A stretch of 5,826 nucleotides of DNA from Nitrospinota bacterium (GTDB lineage Bacteria > Nitrospinota > Nitrospinia > UBA9942), in assembly GCA_016200365.1 (NCBI GenBank), contig JACQEW010000293.1, positions 1 to 5,826 on the forward strand, read 5' to 3'. Below the pieces are notes generated by a model that searched no databases, had not been told where the DNA came from, and saw nothing but the letters and a program-made list of their open reading frames with translations. Position numbers and translations under genes: made by a program. How positions within the stretch are numbered: position 1 is the stretch's first letter; each line of letters starts with the position of its first letter. Positions 1 to 4,460 of this stretch are shown one piece after another.

Positions 1-171
1 AGGGCTTTAAGATCCAATAATGATACAAAGCATCTCAAAATAATAGCCCTTACCGCGCACGCCATGAAGGGTGATAAGGAGATGTTTTTAGATGAGGGAT
101 TCGACGGCTATATAGCCAAGCCTATAAAGATTAAAGAGTTTATCGAAGAAATAAAAGGCTATCTGAAATAA
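1..171 (+). CDS. Response-regulator receiver domain, C-terminal end (partial)
   Basis: The frame is open from the first base to the TAA at 169-171, giving 56 residues. The visible end of a CheY-like fold includes a strand ending in IIALTAHAM (the conserved Thr/Ser-Ala switch position) and then the GFDGYIAKPI stretch, with the invariant Lys-Pro that contacts the phosphorylated aspartate. A final amphipathic helix ends in GYLK. The acidic pocket and phospho-acceptor Asp lie off the window. The protein stops just after the receiver domain, so it is either a single-domain regulator or the C-terminal receiver of a hybrid histidine kinase. The LTAHAMKGD wording is common in hybrid kinases, but the sequence here cannot decide. 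Identification of the domain is firm; its partner kinase is unknown. Confidence 0.85.
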   Translation, partial: RALRSNNDTKHLKIIALTAHAMKGDKEMFLDEGFDGYIAKPIKIKEFIEEIKGYLK

Positions 172-173
172 AT

Positions 174-202
174 TTGACTCCCTTTAATTCTTATGCTATG
201 TT
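174..202 (+). promoter_or_regulatory. Sigma-70-like promoter, apparently leaderless
   Basis: TTGACT (174-179) and TATGTT (197-202) are separated by exactly 17 nt. The -35 matches five of six consensus bases and the -10 four of six. Transcription would begin about 7 nt after the -10, at or next to the ATG at 209, and no Shine-Dalgarno sequence precedes that ATG. The coincidence of promoter spacing and missing ribosome site supports a leaderless message. Inferred from motif match only. Confidence 0.5.
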
Positions 203-208
203 TTACAC

Positions 209-475
209 ATGAGCATGAAAACTGCTGCTGTTATTAAAAGGGTAACTACGGAATTTCTTTACGACTTTCTGAAAGAAGAGTTTGAGAAGATTAATCGTAG
301 AATAGATAGAGTCGAGGATAGAATGGACAGACTTAAAGAAGGTTTGCAGGATGATTTGAAGTCTGTTAATCAGCGGATTGATCAGGTAAATAGCACACTC
401 CTTACCATACAGAATACATTATTGCAAACTGTTCAGATATTGATAGAACAAAAAGTCCGCTCCTCGAAAGACTAA
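209..475 (+). CDS. Small coiled-coil protein of unknown function
   Basis: This is an 88-residue charged protein with no signal peptide or membrane segment. Residues about 16-82 look like one long amphipathic helix. Ile, Val, Met and Leu recur at heptad-like spacing (for example I32, V35, M39, L42, then I57, V60, L64 and L65), separated by Arg, Asp, Glu, Lys and Gln, which indicates a coiled coil and probably an oligomer. I do not recognise a named family; similar short coiled-coil proteins occur in many genomes as uncharacterised genes. The ATG at 209 is preferred over the one at 215 because the promoter at 174-202 would start transcription there, and there is no Shine-Dalgarno for either. 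It is convergent with the next gene, and a large hairpin separates them. Coding status is likely because of the coherent coiled-coil pattern and promoter. Confidence 0.65.
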   Translation: MSMKTAAVIKRVTTEFLYDFLKEEFEKINRRIDRVEDRMDRLKEGLQDDLKSVNQRIDQVNSTLLTIQNTLLQTVQILIEQKVRSSKD

Positions 476-495
476 AAGAACAAAAACCTAATAAA

Positions 496-584
496 ACCAC
501 AGAAGGACACGGATAAACACAGAAAAACAATGAAATAGTAAAAGGATTTATCTTGTCCGTGTCCATCCGTGATAAATCCGTGGT
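496..584. repeat. Long imperfect inverted repeat between convergent genes (possible bidirectional terminator)
   Basis: The left arm starts at 496 with ACCACAGA and continues with CACGGAT and ACACAGA. The right arm, read on the minus strand from 584, gives ACCACGGA, CACGGAT and GACACGGA in the same order. The arms are therefore imperfect complements of about 30 nt around an AT-rich loop. The unit CACGGAT/ACACAGA recurs within each arm. The right arm is followed by a T-run at 587-591, so on the + strand it could terminate the coiled-coil gene. It sits 20 nt after that stop codon and 5 nt beyond the stop of the minus-strand gene. Intergenic repeats built from ACACGGAT-like units are widespread in metagenomic and deltaproteobacterial-type genomes. 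Confidence 0.7.
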
Positions 585-589
585 AGTTT

Positions 590-1165
590 TTATAATTTCT
601 TCCCCTGAATCTTCAAGGCAGCCTCAATCTCGCCATTGGTAGCCAATCCCTGTTTGACAAGTATCTCTCCAAGCTTTGGACGGTTGGGATCCCTTTTCTG
701 CTCAGAGAGGGCAATGGTTATATGCTCTGTATTCAGAGACCTTGAAACAAAGCGGACAAGAATCTCTCCGAGCTTCAGTGGTTTTCTTTTCGGTTTATTT
801 TCTTCCTCTGCCGGTTTCTGAACAGGCTTGTTTACAGCCTCCTGAAGTCTTTTTGCGCCGGTTGCAGAGATATTAAAGAGAGAGCGGATTGCAGAAATAG
901 AGATATTAAAAATAAGCTTTAAACTCCATAGGAGAAAAAGGAGGCATATAGGGACGATGATTGCTCCGGCAATAATAATGAGATTCCGCGAAGCCTTATC
1001 GGTCTGGCTGTCAAGAATACCCTTAATCTGCCGGCTCTCATCTTTGACTGCCTGCTCTATATCGCTCAAGAAACCCTTATCTTCCTGTTCAGAAGACGAT
1101 ATTGCAGCCGCGGGAAAGGTGCAGAGCAAAAGGCATATTAAAACAGCGGATAAAAGCCTATACAT
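590..1165 (-). CDS. Exported/membrane-anchored protein with C-terminal MshEN-like (GspE/PilB N-terminal type) domain
   Basis: Starting at the ATG at 1163-1165 the protein has 191 residues. Residues 1-21 form a signal peptide or first membrane segment ending in AAA. Residues about 22-60 are polar. Residues about 61-86 form a strong transmembrane helix. A Lys/Pro-rich linker follows and suggests that the C-terminus is cytoplasmic. The end holds two tandem copies of the motif seen at the N-terminus of type II secretion and type IV pilus ATPases: KLGEILV at 131-137 and KLGEILVKQGL at 164-174, each ending in a helix with ALxxQ (ALSEQ, ALKIQ). That motif family (MshEN) binds cyclic di-GMP in some ATPases. 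The second copy is near-canonical; the first lacks the conserved Gly and carries two extra residues. No ATPase is attached. An alternative GTG start at 1169-1171 has no room for a ribosome site, whereas AAAAGAG lies about 7 nt before the ATG. Ligand binding is inference. Confidence 0.75.
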   Translation of the reverse strand: MYRLLSAVLICLLLCTFPAAAISSSEQEDKGFLSDIEQAVKDESRQIKGILDSQTDKASRNLIIIAGAIIVPICLLFLLWSLKLIFNISISAIRSLFNISATGAKRLQEAVNKPVQKPAEEENKPKRKPLKLGEILVRFVSRSLNTEHITIALSEQKRDPNRPKLGEILVKQGLATNGEIEAALKIQGKKL

Positions 1166-1195
1166 AACCACTCTTTTAGTAAGACATTCAGCTCA

Positions 1196-1201
1196 ATTAT
1201 A
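1196..1201 (-). promoter_or_regulatory. Possible -10 element for the MshEN-like gene
   Basis: On the minus strand a perfect TATAAT lies about 30 nt before the ATG at 1165. This would give a leader of roughly 24 nt that includes the AAAAGAG ribosome site. The expected -35 region (1219-1224, inside the neighbouring inverted repeat) reads GTTATC, a poor match. A match this short is common by chance in AT-rich DNA. Confidence 0.25.
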
Positions 1202-1207
1202 AAACCA

Positions 1208-1328
1208 CAATAGAACGCTGATAACGCTGATTTTACGGATTTACGCAGATTTTTTTAAAATTTCTTTTTAATTCTGCTTATGTTATATCTGTGTTAATCA
1301 GCTAAATCCGTGTTATCCGTGTTCTATT
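1208..1328. repeat. Large inverted repeat with two 42-nt arms
   Basis: The arms 1208-1249 and 1287-1328 are the same length and align without gaps in inverted orientation, with 33 of 42 positions complementary. They flank an AT-rich 37-nt loop (1250-1286). Each arm is itself iterative: the left arm contains ACGCTGAT twice and then ACGGATTT and ACGCAGAT, while the right arm, read inverted, has ACACGGAT twice. It lies between two co-directional minus-strand genes, 15 nt past the stop of the upstream gene, so it may cause termination, RNA processing or stabilisation of the upstream message. Neither strand shows a clean U-tract, so intrinsic termination is unproven. It occupies most of the 1166-1343 spacer, in which I see no other gene. 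Confidence 0.8.
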
Positions 1329-1343
1329 CATCAGGTCTTAAAT

Positions 1344-1943
1344 TTACCAGTACACCAAACTCCCTTCCTTTACGGCAATGCCCTTAAACAGCCACCTCTT
1401 GTATTGCGGCTTTACAACCCATGTCCTTGCAACATTTCTGCTATTGACAAACCTCATCAAATAAGTAACGTTTTTAACCCTGCCGTTAAGGTCGGGCGCT
1501 GTTTTTTTATTTGTATATTCCACATCTACCTCGATAACGGCATCCCACCTCTCTCTTATCGGCGAAGATGGATTTTCTATATCTTCCACCATTTTCACGC
1601 CTGTTATATTATATTTCATATCCTGAATCAAGAGAAATTTCTCCGACCAGAATTCCTTTAAATTATTTGTCGGCTGTGCCTGATCAAATAGGGCTTTTTG
1701 CTCGTCGTATATCGCCTTCATATTGATTTCAGCAGTTGCAGGGTTTTTTAAGGCGATTTCCGTCCTTTTCTGGGAAAAGGCATGGTAGGTGAATATGACA
1801 CCGAAATCCTTGATTCTCATTGCATGAATAAATATTCCGGCATCCCTCTTTGCCGCCCTCTGTCCCCATCCTAATAAATATACGCTAAGAATCACTATGG
1901 CGAATAATGCAAATATTATTATAATCTTCCATTTTGAAGACAT
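1344..1943 (-). CDS. Membrane-anchored protein of unknown function next to cytochrome b
   Basis: This 199-residue protein has one N-terminal hydrophobic helix (residues about 5-26), probably an uncleaved anchor because positive charges follow at about 29-33. The rest is soluble and likely outside the membrane. It begins with a long helix (AKRDAGIFIHAMRIKDF, about 31-47), and the second half contains alternating strands such as WDAVIEVDVEY (133-143), VTYLMRFV (159-166) and WVVKPQYKRWLFKGI (175-189). A helix followed by a curved sheet resembles NTF2-like periplasmic domains, but this is a shape impression and no family is recognised. There are no cysteines and no haem or iron-sulfur motif. It begins 23 nt after the cytochrome b stop, so the two are very likely co-transcribed and it may be an accessory or assembly factor. 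No Shine-Dalgarno is visible; the space before the ATG is a hairpin repeat. Confidence 0.7.
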   Translation of the reverse strand: MSSKWKIIIIFALFAIVILSVYLLGWGQRAAKRDAGIFIHAMRIKDFGVIFTYHAFSQKRTEIALKNPATAEINMKAIYDEQKALFDQAQPTNNLKEFWSEKFLLIQDMKYNITGVKMVEDIENPSSPIRERWDAVIEVDVEYTNKKTAPDLNGRVKNVTYLMRFVNSRNVARTWVVKPQYKRWLFKGIAVKEGSLVYW

Positions 1944-1964
1944 AGGTTCGACAAGCTCACTATA
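1944..1964. repeat. TGAGCTTGTCGAA-type palindromic repeat core filling an intergenic spacer
   Basis: Read on the minus strand the sequence is ATAG, then TGAGCTTGTCGAA, then CCTAT directly against the ATG. The core TGAGCTTGTCGAA (1947-1959) is the one I recall from a widespread interspersed repeat of environmental bacterial genomes, usually framed by a GC-rich inverted stem. Here the flanking stem is a short ATAG/CTAT pair. It covers nearly the whole 23-nt spacer between cytochrome b and the next gene, including where the ribosome site should be. Confidence 0.5.
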
Positions 1965-1966
1965 AA

Positions 1967-3088
1967 TCAGTATATTTCAGTTGGATAGAACCAGTGTCCC
2001 ATCATCCACTGATTATCATCCAGATTAGGCAGGACATTTCTATCCTTAAATTGCCTGGGCACAATACCCATCCTGAACCCGCTTTTAAGGTGATGGCATC
2101 CGTTGCATCCAAGGGTCGGAGAATTATAAGCCCCAAGATAGATGAGGGAAGTGCACATTGCAAATATTATTACTACCAGCGAGCCTCTGATAAAAATCTT
2201 CTTCAGCGGAGCGGGATTATTATATTCCACTGCTTCAGTCTCTTCCCTGACAGCCTTCCCTTTCAAATAATACGGCAAAAAGGCGAAGGCTATGAAAAAC
2301 AGAAGCGGAACATATATTGATAAAACAGGTATAAGGCTGCCTTTAAAATACATTAATGGCAAAAGCAGAATCAGAAAATACCACTCAGGTGCAGGAATAT
2401 ACTCCCCTTCAAGAGGCATCGGAATTACCTCAGGGTCTTCAGATGGGATTGTAATATATTTTGCCAGAACAACTATTGCTATTAACAGAGGGAGAGAGAT
2501 GAGGGCGTGCTTATAAATATACTTAAATACACCCCTCTTTCTCAATTTGTCTAAAAAGTGATAATTAATTAATATAAGGAAGATTATCGGAAGGACTAAT
2601 ATATGAAGCACCTGATACCGTGGCAGTGTAAAACTTTCGATAAAAAAGGATTTCAGCTTATGTCCTATAAGAGGTATAAATTCCGAATAATTCGGGATTA
2701 TCTCCATAAACCAGTAGCCCTTCCATTCCCACGGCAGGATAAGACCCGTAACAATAAGCATGAAGGTCGGAAGCAGTAATAAAACGCCTGTAAGCCACAG
2801 AACTCTCTTGGATTGAGCCATAAAATCCAATCTCAAAATGCACCTGATAGTATGAATAAGAACAGCAAGAAACAGAAAAAAGGCTGTCCATCTGTGCATG
2901 TTTCTCATTAGACTGCCGCCTGTAACATTGTTTGTCAGATACTGGACACTTTTGTAAGCATTATCAATCGCGGGGTCATAAAAAAAAATAAGGAAGATTC
3001 CTGTGAGGATCTGCAGAATAATTATCAGGAACGAGAAACCGCCAAAAAAATGACGCCAGTGTATCTTTTCCGAAAAAATATTTTCCAT
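1967..3088 (-). CDS. Cytochrome b (b6/subunit IV fusion) with C-terminal c-type haem motif
   Basis: This is a 373-residue integral membrane protein, the quinol-oxidising core of a bc-type complex. The b6-like part (about 1-210) has haem ligand pairs H65/H79 in helix B and H162/H177 in helix D. The second pair has 14 intervening residues, as in b6f-type rather than mitochondrial-type cytochromes. The subunit-IV-like part carries the quinol-site motif PEWYFL (234-239) and further helices. After a last membrane helix (about 299-320) comes CNGCH (328-332), a covalent haem c site, and a tail of about 40 residues ending in HWFYPTEIY. Met340, M362 or M363 could be the sixth ligand. The b6-specific cysteine in helix A that holds haem cn is replaced by Ile22. 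No Rieske gene is next to it. The tail is short for a full cytochrome c domain. No Shine-Dalgarno is visible, and an inverted repeat starts 12 nt before the ATG. An unknown membrane-anchored gene follows 23 nt downstream. Confidence 0.93.
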   Translation of the reverse strand: MENIFSEKIHWRHFFGGFSFLIIILQILTGIFLIFFYDPAIDNAYKSVQYLTNNVTGGSLMRNMHRWTAFFLFLAVLIHTIRCILRLDFMAQSKRVLWLTGVLLLLPTFMLIVTGLILPWEWKGYWFMEIIPNYSEFIPLIGHKLKSFFIESFTLPRYQVLHILVLPIIFLILINYHFLDKLRKRGVFKYIYKHALISLPLLIAIVVLAKYITIPSEDPEVIPMPLEGEYIPAPEWYFLILLLPLMYFKGSLIPVLSIYVPLLFFIAFAFLPYYLKGKAVREETEAVEYNNPAPLKKIFIRGSLVVIIFAMCTSLIYLGAYNSPTLGCNGCHHLKSGFRMGIVPRQFKDRNVLPNLDDNQWMMGHWFYPTEIY

Positions 3089-3100
3089 AAAAGTTTAGCT

Positions 3101-3178
3101 AACCGCAGAGACGCAGAGGCACTGAGTATGGAAATTCAGAAACTTAATTTTCTCTGCGTCTTTGCGTCTCTGCGGTGA
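3101..3178. repeat. Inverted repeat of ACGCAGAG units between pgsA and cytochrome b
   Basis: A perfect 14-bp stem joins ACCGCAGAGACGCA (3102-3115) to its complement (3163-3176). Imperfect pairing continues inward to GAG/CTC at 3124-3126 and 3151-3155, around an AT-rich loop. Both arms are made of ACGCAGAG-like units. It lies 8 nt after the pgsA stop and 12 nt before the cytochrome b ATG, so it fills the spacer. The stem is not followed by a T-tract on the minus strand, so it is not an obvious terminator. Repeats of this ACGCAGAG type occur in many genomes as dispersed intergenic hairpins. Confidence 0.8.
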
Positions 3179-3185
3179 ACTATTA

Positions 3186-3734
3186 CTATTTAACATTAAT
3201 CTGATTCCAGAACTTCATAAAGTAGTCTACCCCTGAGATAATGCTTAAAATCATGGCTATCCAGACGGCTATTGTTCCCATGAATTGGAAGTTTATAAAG
3301 GAAAACTTATAATTCAGGATTAAAAGAATAACGGCTGTTATCTCAAAGAGCATCTTATATTTTCCCCACCAGTCCGCAGGAATTACAATCCCCTGTGACA
3401 TAGCAACAGTCCGCAGCCCGCTTACGGCAAACTCCCTGCTTATTATTACAACTGCAATCCATGCAGAAATTCTGTCCAGCTCAACTAAGGGTATGAGGGC
3501 AGCGGTAATAAGTATCTTATCCGCTATCGGGTCCAACAGCTTACCCATCACGGTAACCTGATTGGTAGTTCTTGCAAGGTAACCGTCTAACCAGTCGGTA
3601 AAAGCAGCTACTCCAAATACTAAGGCTGCAAAGATGGGATTTATCTTTGACGAAGGTATCAAAAATACCAGAAAAAGTGGAATTAAAAATATCCTTATCA
3701 ATGTAATTTTATTTGGAAGGTTTAGACGATACAT
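3186..3734 (-). CDS. pgsA: CDP-diacylglycerol-glycerol-3-phosphate 3-phosphatidyltransferase
   Basis: This inner-membrane enzyme transfers a phosphatidyl group from CDP-diacylglycerol to glycerol-3-phosphate, the committed step to phosphatidylglycerol and cardiolipin. The 182 residues match the usual family length. The CDP-alcohol phosphotransferase signature is complete: D50-G51, A54-R55, G64, D68 and D72 with canonical spacing. D47 lies just before it. The PgsA-typical ISREFAVSGLR stretch (98-108) and GKYKM (124-128) are present. Hydrophobic helices lie at about 11-27, 32-46, 75-85, 91-99, 130-141 and 150-168. N-terminal NLPNKITLIRIFLIP is the usual PgsA opening and supports the ATG at 3734, although no Shine-Dalgarno precedes it. 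Cytochrome b follows in the same direction after an inverted repeat; co-transcription is possible but not shown. The close relative PssA is less likely because of the SREFAVSGLR segment. Confidence 0.93.
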   Translation of the reverse strand: MYRLNLPNKITLIRIFLIPLFLVFLIPSSKINPIFAALVFGVAAFTDWLDGYLARTTNQVTVMGKLLDPIADKILITAALIPLVELDRISAWIAVVIISREFAVSGLRTVAMSQGIVIPADWWGKYKMLFEITAVILLILNYKFSFINFQFMGTIAVWIAMILSIISGVDYFMKFWNQINVK

Positions 3735-3767
3735 GAATTGAATAAAATCTTTTCTTTGTTAATTTTT

Positions 3768-3890
3768 ACCCCGTTAGAAAGCCCCGTCTGTAAGGGCGGG
3801 GATGAAATAAGATTCATTTTATAGCAAACATGGGGTTTAATACCCTATGAGAGCCTTCCCGTTAGAAATGCGAAGTCTTTCTAACGGGGT
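3768..3890. repeat. Multi-hairpin element, MITE-like, resembling IS200/IS605-type ends
   Basis: Several stem-loops lie in 123 nt. An outer 14-bp perfect stem pairs ACCCCGTTAGAAAG (3768-3781) with CTTTCTAACGGGGT (3877-3890). Inside are CCCCGTC/GGCGGGG with one G-U pair (3782-3788, 3795-3801), CATGGGGT/ACCCTATG with one G-U pair (3829-3836, 3842-3849), and CCCGTTAGAAA/TTTCTAACGGG (3858-3868, 3878-3888). The last right arm can pair with either of two direct copies of CCCGTTAGAAA (3770-3780, 3858-3868), so two folds compete. The string GTTAGAAAGCCCCGTC followed by GGGCGGGGATGAA resembles, from memory, the 3' ends of IS200/IS605 tnpB-type elements, but no transposase is present. It fills the spacer between pgsA and the 75-aa gene and touches that gene's stop codon. 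It could be a non-autonomous relic or a structured RNA. Confidence 0.6.
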
Positions 3891-4118
3891 TTACAATCGT
3901 GGCAATTGTTTTTTATGATGCTCTATCAAATCCTTAAATATCTTCTTTATTTCAAAGATAGTTTTTGGCTTACTGCTAACAATCATCTGGTAAAAGTCAT
4001 TCCTCATACCGAGGGACAGTCTTTTGGACAGCGATTCAATCTGGCTGTCCACTTCACGAATACCGGTTATAGGTTTTTCTATAATGGTAGGTTTATCTAC
4101 GATTAATTTTTCTGACAT
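3891..4118 (-). CDS. Small protein of unknown function
   Basis: This 75-residue, lysine-rich protein has no signal peptide, membrane helix or cysteines. After a Pro/Ile-rich opening (MSEKLIVDKP through IEKPITGI) it has two likely helices, about 21-48 and 54-70, the second carrying FEIKKIFKDLIEHHKKQ. No family is recognised. The ATG at 4118 is preferred over an upstream ATG at 4148: a minus-strand TATAAT (4134-4139) would start transcription near 4127, inside the longer frame, and the ten extra residues (MIIYNYLNCQ) look like translated AT-rich promoter DNA. Its -35 is poor and no Shine-Dalgarno is seen. It is divergent from the Ric-domain gene and shares the regulatory spacer. The stop codon abuts the hairpin element, so the present C-terminus may have been shaped by that insertion. 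Confidence 0.6.
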   Translation of the reverse strand: MSEKLIVDKPTIIEKPITGIREVDSQIESLSKRLSLGMRNDFYQMIVSSKPKTIFEIKKIFKDLIEHHKKQLPRL

Positions 4119-4148
4119 TTGACAATTTAAATAATTATATATTATCAT
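4119..4148 (+). promoter_or_regulatory. Sigma-70-like promoter for the Ric-domain gene
   Basis: TTGACA (4119-4124, six of six) and TATCAT (4143-4148, five of six) are 18 nt apart. Transcription would start near 4155, giving a leader of about 45 nt that contains AAGGAGG (4183-4189), ten nt before the ATG at 4200. The spacer also holds a minus-strand TATAAT (4134-4139), so the divergent 75-aa gene would compete for the same DNA. Confidence 0.6.
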
Positions 4149-4199
4149 AAAAAAGGCAAGAGTATAATATTTTTTAACAGAGAAGGAGGATAATCTTAT

Positions 4200-4394
4200 A
4201 TGGCAGAGATTACAAAAGAGATGAGCATTAATCAGGTAATTTCAAAGTATCCTAAGACAGTGGGGGTATTTAACCGGTATAATATAGATTCCTGCTGCGG
4301 CGGGTATGAGAGTCTTGAGAATGCTGCAAAGAATAAGGGCATTGATATTGTCGAATTAATAGAGGCGTTAAACAAGGCTGCAGAAGGCAAGTAG
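4200..4394 (+). CDS. Standalone Ric/ScdA N-terminal domain protein (DUF542 type)
   Basis: This 64-residue protein matches the N-terminal domain of the RIC family (YtfE, ScdA, NorA), which repairs iron-sulfur clusters damaged by nitric oxide or peroxide. The pattern is the family's: VISKYPKTVGVFNRYNIDSCCGGYES (13-38), with the invariant C32-C33-G34-G35, followed by the helix NAAKNKGIDIVELIEALNKA. The C-terminal di-iron hemerythrin domain of full Ric (about 150 further residues) is absent; the frame ends in EGK and the following DNA does not continue it. Standalone domains of this kind exist, so this need not be a truncation. A strong AAGGAGG ribosome site, unusual for this window, and a good promoter suggest high expression. 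The paired cysteines could bind metal or an Fe-S centre or take part in redox or nitric-oxide chemistry; this is inferred from family. Confidence 0.88.
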   Translation: MAEITKEMSINQVISKYPKTVGVFNRYNIDSCCGGYESLENAAKNKGIDIVELIEALNKAAEGK

Positions 4395-4424
4395 CTGTTC
4401 TGTATTGTTTTATTTATATTTAAT

Positions 4425-4453
4425 TTGACATATTTAATCAAATAAAATAGACT
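4425..4453 (+). promoter_or_regulatory. Sigma-70-like promoter for the PilZ gene, apparently leaderless
   Basis: A perfect TTGACA (4425-4430) and TAGACT (4448-4453, four of six) are separated by 17 nt. The -10 ends 7 nt before the ATG at 4461, so transcription would start at or next to the first codon, and no Shine-Dalgarno is present. The -35 overlaps an inverted pair ATTTGA/TCAAAT (4423-4428, 4438-4443) that might be an operator. Confidence 0.5.
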
Positions 4454-4460
4454 TATCACC

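Noticed and set aside
1169..1171. GTG as the start codon of the MshEN-like gene.
   Set aside because: A-rich AAAAGAG would lie directly against it with no spacing, whereas the ATG at 1163-1165 has a proper distance to it.
496..1328. CRISPR array suggested by recurring octamers.
   Set aside because: Units are adjacent or inverted with no regular spacers of 25-40 nt, and no cas gene is present.
1994..2516. Plus-strand open frames opposite cytochrome b.
   Set aside because: They lie antisense to a well-supported membrane protein and show no recognisable domain or ribosome site.
3782..3801. CCCCGTC/GGCGGGG hairpin as a simple intrinsic terminator.
   Set aside because: No T-tract follows on either strand, and it is one part of a larger multi-stem element.
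4119..4148. Longer version of the 75-aa protein starting at 4148.
   Set aside because: The added residues come from AT-rich promoter DNA, and the likely minus-strand transcription start lies inside them.
4163..4168. Perfect TATAAT as the -10 of the Ric-domain gene.
   Set aside because: The matching -35 position reads TATTAT or ATATTA; the 4119-4148 pair scores better. A minor secondary promoter cannot be excluded.
4425..4442. FNR/Dnr-type site (TTGAC and ATCAA halves) before the PilZ gene.
   Set aside because: The half-sites are 7 nt apart rather than 4, so the dimer geometry is wrong; TTGACA is better explained as a -35.
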